DNA of 64,000 nt from Thiopontia sp964344435 (GTDB taxonomy: Bacteria > Pseudomonadota > Gammaproteobacteria > GCF-002020875): assembly GCA_964344435.1 (NCBI GenBank), contig CAYFNH010000001.1, positions 1-64,000 of the forward strand, read 5' to 3'. Within the stretch, counting starts at the first letter, position 1; every line of letters starts with the position of its first letter. Shown piece by piece: positions 7,624 to 15,339 of this stretch. A program made the translations under genes and the position numbers. The notes under the pieces are model-generated. The model saw only the letters and a program-made list of their open reading frames with translations, was not told the DNA's origin and did no database searches.

Positions 7624-8118
7624 TCATTGTACACCACGGCCAAATTTCTCTTCCAGCGCCCGCTGCACATTTTTCCGTACGAAGGGGCTGATATCTCCCC
7701 CCAGACGGGCAATCTCCCGCACCATGCTGGAGGAGAGGTAGCCATACTGCTGTGCCGGAGTGACAAACAGGGTCTCGATCTCGGCAGCGAGGTGACGATT
7801 CATCCCTGCCAGCTGAAACTCGAACTCAAAGTCGGATACTGCACGCAAGCCACGCAAGATGGCATCGGCCTGTTGAGCACGGGCAAACTCCACCAGCAGC
7901 CCCTCAAAAGGGATCACCTCCACCGCAGGTAGCTCGGCCAGTGCCTGCTGTGCCAGCGCTACCCGCTCCACGGTACTGAACAGGGGCTGTTTGCTACTGG
8001 AGTTGCAGGAAGCAACCGCCACCACCACCCGCTCGAACAGTCGCCCACCTCGCTCCACCAGATCGATATGGCCATTGGTAATGGGGTCAAAGGTACCTGG
8101 ATAGACCACGGTGCGCAT
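7624..8118 (-). CDS. coaD: Phosphopantetheine adenylyltransferase
   Basis: Fourth step of coenzyme A synthesis: transfers AMP from ATP to 4'-phosphopantetheine. 164 residues, near the usual length. The nucleotidyltransferase motif GTFDPITNGH is at the N-terminus and the second nucleotide-binding motif YLSSSMVREIARLGGD near the C-terminus. Start ATG. It begins 3 bases after the rsmD stop, so the two are likely co-transcribed. CoaX, for the first CoA step, lies in the same window at 20622-21344. Confidence 0.97.
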   Translation of the reverse strand: MRTVVYPGTFDPITNGHIDLVERGGRLFERVVVAVASCNSSSKQPLFSTVERVALAQQALAELPAVEVIPFEGLLVEFARAQQADAILRGLRAVSDFEFEFQLAGMNRHLAAEIETLFVTPAQQYGYLSSSMVREIARLGGDISPFVRKNVQRALEEKFGRGVQ

Positions 8119-8121
8119 GGT

Positions 8122-8739
8122 TCAATGCTCCTGCTTTTGTGCCAGCAGATATCGTACCTGACCAGCGCTCCCACTGCGAGTCACCGCCCAGCCGCTCGGC
8201 AGAAGTGGGGATTCAAGCTGCTGCTCCACCTCGATATAGAGCTGCAGCTGCGGGGAGAGCTCGGCCTGCTCCAGCTGCTCAACCACCCGCTCCAGCAGTC
8301 CATTGGCAAAGGGGGGATCGAGAAAGATCAACTGGTAACGGGAGAGCACCTGCTGCCGCAAAAAGCGGAAGGCATCGACACACTGTACCTGCCCCCCCTC
8401 TGCCTGTAAGCGCTGCAGGTGGTCACGCAGGGTCGCTGCAGTGCGGCGATCCTGCTCTACAAAGTCGACCCGTGAGGCACCCCGCGACAGCGCCTCCAGC
8501 CCCAACGCACCACTGCCGGCAAACAGATCGAGACAGTTGGCAGCGTGAATGGATGGCTGCAGCCAGTTGAAGAGGGTTTCACGCACCCGGTCCGGGGTGG
8601 GGCGAATGGCCGGGTTATCGGCAAACTGCAGTTGCCGCCCCCGCCACTGACCACCAATGATGCGTAGCTTTCGGGTTCCGCCCCGCCTGCCACGGTTGGT
8701 CGGCTGCCGGGAGCTTGCCGCTCTATTGGCCACCCACAA
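8122..8739 (-). CDS. rsmD: 16S rRNA (guanine-966-N2)-methyltransferase
   Basis: SAM-dependent methylation of G966 in 16S rRNA during 30S assembly. 205 residues from the TTG at 8739, or 203 from a GTG at 8733; the choice is open and both overlap the end of the preceding protease gene. Motifs: LRIIGGQWRGR near the start, RPTPDRVRETLFNWL, the SAM loop LDLFAGSGALGLEALSRGA and the catalytic LDPPF. Basic N-terminal tail. Located directly before coaD, the common gammaproteobacterial order. Confidence 0.95.
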   Translation of the reverse strand: MWVANRAASSRQPTNRGRRGGTRKLRIIGGQWRGRQLQFADNPAIRPTPDRVRETLFNWLQPSIHAANCLDLFAGSGALGLEALSRGASRVDFVEQDRRTAATLRDHLQRLQAEGGQVQCVDAFRFLRQQVLSRYQLIFLDPPFANGLLERVVEQLEQAELSPQLQLYIEVEQQLESPLLPSGWAVTRSGSAGQVRYLLAQKQEH

Positions 8740-10021
8740 CCACCGTCACCATCTCGGCAGGGCGTACCCGTCGTCGGAAGGCATCCTGAATGGTCGCCAC
8801 CGAGGTCAACTCAACCTGACGGTTGAAGTTCTCCAGATAGTCGTTGGGCAGGTTGTAGAAGCCGATCATCCCCAGGTAGTCGACAATCTTGCTGTTGCTG
8901 TCGATTCGCAGCGGGAAGCCGCCGGTAATGTTCTTTTTGGCTGCTATCAGCTCCGCCTCGTCCGGCCCCTGCTCGATAAAGCGGGTGATGGTATCTCGCA
9001 ACACCTGCAGCGCCTCATCACGACTCTCGTTCTTGGTCTGCAGCCCCGCCTGGAATGGCCCCTCCCCCCGCATCGGTGAGAAGTAGCTGTAGGCGCTGTA
9101 GGCCAGGCCACGCTTTTCGCGTACCTGCTCGGAGATCTGCGATACCAGACCACTTCCACCCAGGATATGGTTGCCGACATAGAGCTCGAAGTAGTCCGGG
9201 TCTCCCCGCTTCAGCACCGGATGGCCCAACAGCAGGTGGCTCTGTACCGAGGGGTAGTCGATCTTCACCATCTCTCCCGGCCGGGCGGTGGTGGCAGAGG
9301 GTAGCGCCGGGGCCGCCTCCCCCGCCGGTAACCGTCCCACCACCTGCTCGGCAATCTCCTCGGCACGGCTGCGGTTGACCGAACCCACAATCGCTACCAG
9401 TGCATTGTTGCCGACATAGTAGCGTGCATGGAACAGCTGCAGGTCATTGCGCTGGAGCGCCTGAACCGTCTCTTCGGTGCCACTGCTGGGCTCTGCATAG
9501 GGGTGGTCACCGTACATGGCCCGGTAGAAGGCGTGGCTGGCAATCGTTCCCGGCTGCTGCTTTTGTGCCTGCAGGGCAACCAACTGGCGGGCTCGCTCGC
9601 GCTCCAGTGCCTGCTGCGGGAAGAAGGGGTGGTGGATCACATCGGACATCACCGCCAGCGCCCGCTCCAGCAACGCAGCCTCGGTGAGACTGCGCAGGGA
9701 GACAATGGCCATATCACGCAGTGATTCGAAGCCAAGCTGTACGCCCAGGCTGTCGATCTCTTCCGCGATCGCCTCCTCTCCCCGTTTGGCAGCCCCGGTT
9801 GCCAACAGGCCGTTGGTCATGGCGGCAATTCCCCCCTGCTGACCATCCCGGGCACTACCGGCATCGAAGATCACCCGTACATCCACCATCGGCAAGTCGG
9901 GGGTATGGACATAGAGCACCCTGGCCCCGTTGGAGGTCTCCCAGCGCTCGATCTGTGGAGTAGCCAAACTGTTCCAGGAGAGCAGCAGCCCTGCCAGCAA
10001 AACAATCCATTTAGTATGCAT
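8723..10021 (-). CDS. M16 family peptidase-like protein, non-catalytic subunit
   Basis: 432 residues with a signal peptide (HTKWIVLLAGLLLSWNSLA), so periplasmic or envelope-facing. It has the two-domain M16 fold, but the zinc motif HxxEH is absent: the equivalent stretch reads GGIAAMTNGLLATGAA. It keeps the arginine/tyrosine substrate-binding pair in REKRGLAYSAYS. This fits the inactive partner of a heterodimeric M16B peptidase, with the active partner encoded immediately before it. The start is the ATG at 10021, preceded by GGGGAG; it overlaps the upstream stop by 11 bases, which suggests translational coupling. Confidence 0.92.
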   Translation of the reverse strand: MHTKWIVLLAGLLLSWNSLATPQIERWETSNGARVLYVHTPDLPMVDVRVIFDAGSARDGQQGGIAAMTNGLLATGAAKRGEEAIAEEIDSLGVQLGFESLRDMAIVSLRSLTEAALLERALAVMSDVIHHPFFPQQALERERARQLVALQAQKQQPGTIASHAFYRAMYGDHPYAEPSSGTEETVQALQRNDLQLFHARYYVGNNALVAIVGSVNRSRAEEIAEQVVGRLPAGEAAPALPSATTARPGEMVKIDYPSVQSHLLLGHPVLKRGDPDYFELYVGNHILGGSGLVSQISEQVREKRGLAYSAYSYFSPMRGEGPFQAGLQTKNESRDEALQVLRDTITRFIEQGPDEAELIAAKKNITGGFPLRIDSNSKIVDYLGMIGFYNLPNDYLENFNRQVELTSVATIQDAFRRRVRPAEMVTVVVGGQ

Positions 10022-11375
10022 GGTGCTTCTCCCCGGTTTCAACGGATGCAATCTGCTGGGGCTCCAGCACTGCGGTGGTAAGCCGATCCGGATCGAGATA
10101 TTTCTGCGCCACGGCCATCACCTGATCGGCGCTAACCTTGCGGATGTTGTCGGCATAGCGCTCCATCTCCCGCCACTCCAGGCCGATGGTCTCCAGCGTA
10201 CCGATCTGCATCGCCTGGTAGAAGACCGAATCCTGCTCGAACACCTTGCCGGCCACCACCTGCGCCTTGACCCGCGCCAGCTCCTGCTCCGTAACCGGTC
10301 GCTTCTTCATCTGAGCAAGCTGCTCCAGCAGTGCCACCTTCACCTTCTCTACCGTCTGCCCCTCTGCCGGTACCCCCTCCAGCAGGAACAGGGTCTGCAA
10401 CCGGTCGTAGGGGTCATAACCAACCCCGGCACTGGCCGCAATCTGACTGCCCCGCACCAGATGCTTGTTGATGCGGGCGCTATCCCCGCCATCCAGCACA
10501 TAGGCCAATACCTCCAGCGCATAGGGCTCCCATGCGACCTCTGCGGTGGTCACCGTCGGTACCGGGAACCCCATCAACAGATAGGGCACCTCGGCTGGCA
10601 CCCGTACCGTCACCGAACGTGGCCCCAGCTGCTTCACCTCACTACGTGGCTTGGGGGGTGCCAACTCGGAGGGTTCGAGCGGGCCGAAGTGCTGTTTCGC
10701 CAATGCGATCACCTCGGTCGCATCGACATCCCCTGCCACCACCAGAGTGGCATTGTTGGGGGCATACCACATCCGGTACCAGCGTTGCAGATCCTCGATC
10801 GAGTAGTTGCGGATATCATCCATCCAACCGATGATCGGATGGTGATAGGGGCTGGTCTGAAAGGCGGTCGCCATGAACTGCTCGTAGGTGAGAGAAGTGG
10901 GCTTGTCCTCGGTGCGCATGCGCCGCTCCTCGGTCACCACATCACGCTCCTTGAGGAACTCCGCCTCCGGCAGGGTCAGATTACGCATCCGGTCTGCCTC
11001 CAGCTCCAGCGCAATCGGCAGCCGACTCTTCTCCAGGCGCTGAAAATAGGCGGTATAGTCCTGTCCGGTAAAGGCGTTCTCGCGCCCTCCGTTCTCGGCA
11101 ATGATTTTGGAGAAGACATTGGGACCCACTTTTTCGGTCCCCTTGAACATCATGTGCTCCAGCATGTGGGAGATTCCGGTGATTCCATCACTCTCATAGC
11201 TCGCCCCCACCTTGTACCAGACCTGGGAGACCACCACCGGAGCGCGATGATCCTCCTTCACGATCACTTTCATGCCATTATCGAGCATCGCCTCGGTGAC
11301 CTCCCCTGCAGTGGCAGCAGCGGCCAAAAACAGTGCGGCCACCAGACCACACCCACGGTTCACTTGTCTATTCAT
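10011..11375 (-). CDS. M16 family zinc metallopeptidase, catalytic subunit
   Basis: 454 residues beginning with a signal peptide (hydrophobic stretch LVAALFLAAAATA). The inverted zinc motif is intact: H70-M-L-E73-H74 in ISHMLEHMMFKGTEK, with the third ligand E150 in RDVVTEERR at the expected distance. It resembles the pitrilysin/processing-peptidase M16B group. Pairs with the inactive subunit encoded just downstream. The pair precedes rsmD and is divergent from ftsY, an arrangement common in gammaproteobacteria. The physiological substrate is not known. Confidence 0.95.
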   Translation of the reverse strand: MNRQVNRGCGLVAALFLAAAATAGEVTEAMLDNGMKVIVKEDHRAPVVVSQVWYKVGASYESDGITGISHMLEHMMFKGTEKVGPNVFSKIIAENGGRENAFTGQDYTAYFQRLEKSRLPIALELEADRMRNLTLPEAEFLKERDVVTEERRMRTEDKPTSLTYEQFMATAFQTSPYHHPIIGWMDDIRNYSIEDLQRWYRMWYAPNNATLVVAGDVDATEVIALAKQHFGPLEPSELAPPKPRSEVKQLGPRSVTVRVPAEVPYLLMGFPVPTVTTAEVAWEPYALEVLAYVLDGGDSARINKHLVRGSQIAASAGVGYDPYDRLQTLFLLEGVPAEGQTVEKVKVALLEQLAQMKKRPVTEQELARVKAQVVAGKVFEQDSVFYQAMQIGTLETIGLEWREMERYADNIRKVSADQVMAVAQKYLDPDRLTTAVLEPQQIASVETGEKHHAY

Positions 11376-11527
11376 CCTGAATCGGTTTCCTGCTGAAATG
11401 ATGACGGAATTGTAACCGAGAAGACCCGCCCCAACGCGAGAAGTTCCGCTACGCGGCCCCGCTGTTTATTGGGTACACTATCTCCTCTTCGCAAGGCACC
11501 ACAAAGGCACCACACCGGATTACATGC

Positions 11528-12568
11528 ATGTTTGGATTTGGCAAAAAGAGAGAGAACGACCCCCTTCCTGAAAGTGAGGAGGCTGTGGCAGAGGAAACCA
11601 CACCCGAGCCAACCCCCGCAGAGGCGCCGATTGAAGAGGCGACTGAGAAGCCGAAAAAGGGGCTGTTCGGACGCCTGCGCGAACGCCTCAGCCGTACTCG
11701 TGAAAATCTTGGAGACGGACTGGGTGACCTGCTGCTTGGCAAGAAGGAGGTTGACGACACCCTGCTGGAGGAGCTGGAGACCCGGCTGCTGATGGCCGAT
11801 GTCGGCATCGAGGCGACCGAGGAGATTCTCGGTCAGCTTCCCAACCGCCTCAAGCGCCGGGAGAGTGGTGATCCAGAGGCGCTGATGAAGGCCCTCAAGG
11901 AGGGGATGCTGGAGCTGCTCACCCCTTGTGAGTCCCCACTGGTGGTGACTGATGAGCAGCCCTATGTCATTTTGATGGTAGGCATCAACGGGGCCGGCAA
12001 GACCACCACCATCGGCAAATTGGCGAAGCAGTTCCAGAGCCAGGGCAAATCGGTGATGCTGGCAGCAGGCGACACCTTCCGTGCCGCAGCCGTGGAGCAG
12101 CTGCAGGAGTGGGGGCGACGTAACGAGATCATGGTGGTGGCCCAACAGACCGGTGCCGATAGCGCCTCGGTACTCTACGACGCGGTCGAATCGGCCCGGG
12201 CCAAAAGGGCCGACATCCTGATTGCCGACACTGCCGGGCGCCTCCATACCCAATCCAACCTGATGGAGGAGCTGAAGAAAGTAAAGCGGGTGATGCAGAA
12301 GCTGGATGCCGCCATTCCTCATGAGATCATGCTGATACTGGATGCCGGCACCGGGCAGAACGGTGTCCATCAGGCCGAACAGTTTCATCAAACCGTTGGG
12401 CTCAGCGGCATCACCCTGACCAAACTGGATGGCACCGCCAAGGGGGGGGTGATCTTTGCCATCTCCAAACAGCTGGCGCTGCCCATTCGCTTCATCGGTG
12501 TGGGCGAGGGGATCGACGACCTGCGCCCTTTCCGGGCGGAGGAGTTTGTCGAAGCACTGCTCTCGTAA
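11528..12568 (+). CDS. ftsY: Signal recognition particle receptor FtsY
   Basis: SRP receptor GTPase that brings ribosome-nascent chain complexes to the inner membrane. 346 residues: a short acidic A region (about 1-55, EEAVAEETTPEPTP), then the N domain and the G domain. GTPase motifs: GINGAGKTTTIGKLA (G1), DTFRAAAVEQLQ (G2), DTAGRLH (G3), TKLDGTAKGG (G4). Shorter than E. coli FtsY because the A region is brief. Divergent from the M16 pair across 152 bases. A TACACT -10-like hexamer lies at 11474-11479, with no convincing -35. Confidence 0.97.
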   Translation: MFGFGKKRENDPLPESEEAVAEETTPEPTPAEAPIEEATEKPKKGLFGRLRERLSRTRENLGDGLGDLLLGKKEVDDTLLEELETRLLMADVGIEATEEILGQLPNRLKRRESGDPEALMKALKEGMLELLTPCESPLVVTDEQPYVILMVGINGAGKTTTIGKLAKQFQSQGKSVMLAAGDTFRAAAVEQLQEWGRRNEIMVVAQQTGADSASVLYDAVESARAKRADILIADTAGRLHTQSNLMEELKKVKRVMQKLDAAIPHEIMLILDAGTGQNGVHQAEQFHQTVGLSGITLTKLDGTAKGGVIFAISKQLALPIRFIGVGEGIDDLRPFRAEEFVEALLS

Positions 12569-12767
12569 CCGGCTACAAAGTACTGCATCAATGAACTTTC
12601 AACAGGATTGATATCAATGGTTTTAGCAGGTGATTGACTTGCCTGCTTGCGGTACACTTCGCCTCTTTTCATCAGCCTGACCGGAGCTCGAAACCGAGCC
12701 GGAGGCATGAACCTGAGACTCGCAACCCACGCTACGGCAGTGAGAATAGATGAGGGAATCGCAAACA
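12569..12767 (+). other. hslVU leader region, no gene
   Basis: About 200 bases between ftsY and hslV. It holds a 6-bp inverted repeat AGCAGG/CCTGCT (around 12626-12648) and a GC-rich hairpin made from CCGGAGCTCG and CGAGCCGG (around 12679-12701). A heat-shock promoter would be expected for hslVU, but no convincing sigma-32 pattern is visible. No tRNA or small open reading frame is credible. Confidence 0.4.
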
Positions 12768-13310
12768 ATGGAGCAGTACCACGGAACAACCATCCTCTGC
12801 GTCCGCCGCAACCATCAAGTGGTCATCGGTGGAGATGGCCAGGTATCGATGGGCAATACGGTGATGAAGGGCAATGCACGCAAGATCCGCCGCCTCTACC
12901 ATGACAAGGTAATTGCCGGTTTTGCCGGAGGTACCGCCGATGCCTTCACCCTGATCGAGCGTTTTGAAGGCAAGCTGGAGAAGTACTCCGGCCACATGGT
13001 GCGTTCTGCCGTTGAGCTGGCCAAGGATTGGCGTACCGACCGCATGTTGCGCCGACTGGAGGCGTTGCTGCTGGTGGCCGACGAGAAGGAGACCCTGGTG
13101 ATTACCGGAAACGGTGACGTGATTGAGCCCGAACATGGTGCCGTGGCCATCGGCTCTGGTGGCCACTACGCCCTCTCTGCAGCACGTGCGCTGCTGGAGA
13201 ACAGTGAACTGGAAGCCCGGGAGATTGTGGAGAAGAGCATGGGGATCGCGGCCGATATCTGTGTCTTCACCAACCAGAGCCTGGTGGTTGAATCCCTCGG
13301 CGAAGAGTAA
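12768..13310 (+). CDS. hslV: ATP-dependent protease HslVU, peptidase subunit
   Basis: Proteasome-like threonine peptidase that forms the HslVU (ClpQY) complex with HslU. The protein starts MEQYHGTTILCVRRNHQVVIGGDGQ: the catalytic threonine is T7, so six residues must be removed for activity, unlike the E. coli form where Thr follows Met directly. GGDGQVSMGNTVMKGNARKIR and FAGGTADAFTL are family motifs. 180 residues, about normal. An ATG 18 bases upstream is also possible, but homology favours MEQYHG. hslU follows after 71 bases. Confidence 0.96.
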   Translation: MEQYHGTTILCVRRNHQVVIGGDGQVSMGNTVMKGNARKIRRLYHDKVIAGFAGGTADAFTLIERFEGKLEKYSGHMVRSAVELAKDWRTDRMLRRLEALLLVADEKETLVITGNGDVIEPEHGAVAIGSGGHYALSAARALLENSELEAREIVEKSMGIAADICVFTNQSLVVESLGEE

Positions 13311-13381
13311 GCCCATCGGTCAGTGCCGCCACTACCTTCCAGACAATGATTCACAGCATTTAACAACGGATTGATTTAAAG

Positions 13382-14719
13382 ATGAATGAGTTGACTCCAA
13401 GAGAGATCGTTCACGAACTGGACAAACATATCATTGGTCAGAGCGATGCCAAGCGTGCCGTCGCCATCGCCCTGCGCAACCGCTGGCGCCGGATGCAGGT
13501 GAGCGATGCACTGCGCTACGAGATTACCCCGAAGAATATCCTGATGATCGGTCCGACCGGTGTCGGCAAGACCGAGATTGCGCGCCGCCTGGCGCGCCTG
13601 GCCAACGCCCCCTTCATCAAGGTGGAGGCAACCAAGTTTACTGAAGTCGGCTATGTGGGCAGAGATGTGGAGTCGATCGTGCGCGACCTGGCAGACATTG
13701 CCATCAAACAACTACGCGAAGAGGCGGTTGAACAGGTCAAGGGACGGGCCGAGGATGCGGCCGAGGAGCGGGTACTGGATGCGCTGCTCCCACCGGTACG
13801 TGGTAGTGGTTTCGACACGGAGTCCGAGCCGCAGGAGGAGTCCTCCACCCGGCAGAAATTCCGCAAGAAACTGCGTGAGGGTGACCTGGATGAGCGTGAG
13901 ATCGAGATCGAGGTGGCCTCCCCCAGTCTGGGAGTGGAGATTATGGGACCTCCGGGCATGGAGGAGATGACCTCACAGCTGCAGAACATATTCCAGAGCA
14001 TGGGAGGCAAACCACCCAAACCGAAAAAGATGCGGGTACGGGAGGCCCTCAAGCTGCTGCTGGAGGAGGAGTCTCACAAGATGATCGACGAGGAGGAGAT
14101 CAAGTCCCGCGCCATTGAGCGGGTAGAGCAGAATGGAATCGTCTTTCTCGACGAGATCGACAAGGTGGCCCAGCGCAGCGAGGGGCGCAGCGGTGGCGAG
14201 GTCTCACGGGAAGGGGTACAACGTGACCTGCTGCCACTGGTTGAGGGGAGTACCGTCAGTACCAAATATGGCATGATCAAGACCGACCACATCCTCTTTA
14301 TCGCCTCGGGCGCCTTCCACCTCTCCAAGCCTTCGGATCTGATTCCGGAGCTGCAGGGCCGGCTGCCGATCCGGGTGGAGCTGGAGGCGCTGAGTGTGGA
14401 GGACTTCACCAAGATCCTCTCCGAGCCGGATGCCTCGCTTACCGAACAGTACACCGCACTGATGGCTACCGACGGAGTCAACCTGCGCTTCGAGGAGGAC
14501 GGCATCCACCGCATTGCCGAGTTCTCCTGGCAGATCAATGAAAACACCGAGAACATCGGAGCCCGCCGCCTGCATACCGTGATGGAGCGACTGCTGGAGG
14601 AGATCTCCTTTGAAGCGGCCGACCGCAACGGAGAGGAGGTGGTGGTCGATGCAGCCTATGTCGACCGGCATCTCTCCGAGCTGGCAGAGGATGAAGACCT
14701 GAGCCGCTATATCCTGTAA
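13382..14719 (+). CDS. hslU: ATP-dependent protease HslVU, ATPase subunit
   Basis: AAA+ unfoldase that feeds substrates into HslV. 445 residues. It opens with TPREIVHELDKHIIGQSDAK. Walker A is GPTGVGKTE, followed by GYVGRDVES, the pore-loop motif. The I domain occupies about 110-240. Walker B is GIVFLDEIDK, sensor 2 lies in the C-terminal region, and the protein ends DLSRYIL, the conserved tail that docks into HslV. The structured repeat B1 begins five bases after the stop codon. Confidence 0.98.
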   Translation: MNELTPREIVHELDKHIIGQSDAKRAVAIALRNRWRRMQVSDALRYEITPKNILMIGPTGVGKTEIARRLARLANAPFIKVEATKFTEVGYVGRDVESIVRDLADIAIKQLREEAVEQVKGRAEDAAEERVLDALLPPVRGSGFDTESEPQEESSTRQKFRKKLREGDLDEREIEIEVASPSLGVEIMGPPGMEEMTSQLQNIFQSMGGKPPKPKKMRVREALKLLLEEESHKMIDEEEIKSRAIERVEQNGIVFLDEIDKVAQRSEGRSGGEVSREGVQRDLLPLVEGSTVSTKYGMIKTDHILFIASGAFHLSKPSDLIPELQGRLPIRVELEALSVEDFTKILSEPDASLTEQYTALMATDGVNLRFEEDGIHRIAEFSWQINENTENIGARRLHTVMERLLEEISFEAADRNGEEVVVDAAYVDRHLSELAEDEDLSRYIL

Positions 14720-14723
14720 TATG

Positions 14724-14854
14724 AGTCGTCTCAAAAACAGTGGCAGTCTTGATCTGCAACCGTTTGTGGGCAGGGATGCCCACAGCCGAGCGACACAAGG
14801 ATGTGCTTGATCGGGTTGCAGGCAGGCGCTGCCACTGCTTTTGGAAGCATTGAC
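14724..14854. repeat. Structured repeat, family A/B, copy B1
   Basis: Outer arms ACAGTGGCAG... and CTGCCACTG... are complementary and of a different sequence from the A copies. Inside are hairpin 1, TGTGGGC/GCCCACA (14765-14784), and hairpin 2, the conserved core CACA-AGGA-TGTG at 14794-14805, flanked by CCGA/TCGG. The ends resemble the other copies (left AGTCGTCTCAAAA, right CTTTTGGAAGCATTGA). It lies between hslU and the DUF971 gene. Confidence 0.87.
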
Positions 14855-14909
14855 ATTCAGATGAAGCACGCATCAAATTGAGGAGCCTGTTTTCAAGGAG
14901 CTGTAACCC

Positions 14910-15299
14910 ATGAGCGAAAAGCGAAGCCTGACCCCAACCGAGATCCGCTATGACAAAACTGCACGGACTCTCACCCTGAATTACGAAAATGGCAACTGCT
15001 GGCAATACAGTGCAGAGTTCCTGCGAGTCTACTCCCCCTCTGCCGAGGTGCGTGGCCATGCGCCCGGCGAAGAGATTCTACAGGTGGGCAAGGAGGATGT
15101 GGCCATCGAGAAGATTGACCCGGTTGGCAACTATGCCATCTCCATCAAGTTTGATGACGGCCATGATACCGGCATCTACTCCTGGGAATGGCTCTACACC
15201 CTGGGTGAGAAGCATGACGATTACTGGCAGGAGTATCTCAACCGGCTTGAGGCGGAAGGAATCGAGCGCATGACCACCTCGGAGCGCCTTGCAACCTGA
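14910..15299 (+). CDS. DUF971 domain protein
   Basis: 129 residues. It resembles the DUF971 (gamma-butyrobetaine hydroxylase-like N-terminal) domain: TPTEIRYDKTARTLTLNYEN, LRVYSPSAEVRGH and NYAISIKFDDGHDTGIYSWEWLY are the recognisable stretches. The domain occupies nearly the whole protein and no oxygenase domain follows. Function unknown; stand-alone members are frequent next to hslVU in gammaproteobacteria. AAGGAG ten bases before the ATG sets the start. Confidence 0.9.
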   Translation: MSEKRSLTPTEIRYDKTARTLTLNYENGNCWQYSAEFLRVYSPSAEVRGHAPGEEILQVGKEDVAIEKIDPVGNYAISIKFDDGHDTGIYSWEWLYTLGEKHDDYWQEYLNRLEAEGIERMTTSERLAT

Positions 15300-15339
15300 T
15301 AGAACCTGAAGAGGATCACCTGGCGTCGGGCGAGGATTA

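Noticed and set aside
9930..11396. Long plus-strand open frame of 488 codons opposite the M16 protease genes
   Set aside because: His/Leu/Gly-rich product without family features, lying antisense to two clear protease genes; a GC-codon shadow.
11372..12391. Minus-strand frame of 339 codons opposite ftsY
   Set aside because: FtsY on the other strand has all GTPase motifs; the antisense product is low-complexity and unlike any family.
12634..12658. TTGACT and TACACT before hslV as a promoter
   Set aside because: The spacer is only 13 bases, too short for sigma-70, and no sigma-32 pattern is seen.
12660..12750. Possible tRNA-like fold before hslV
   Set aside because: Hairpin present, but no cloverleaf, anticodon arm or T-loop consensus.
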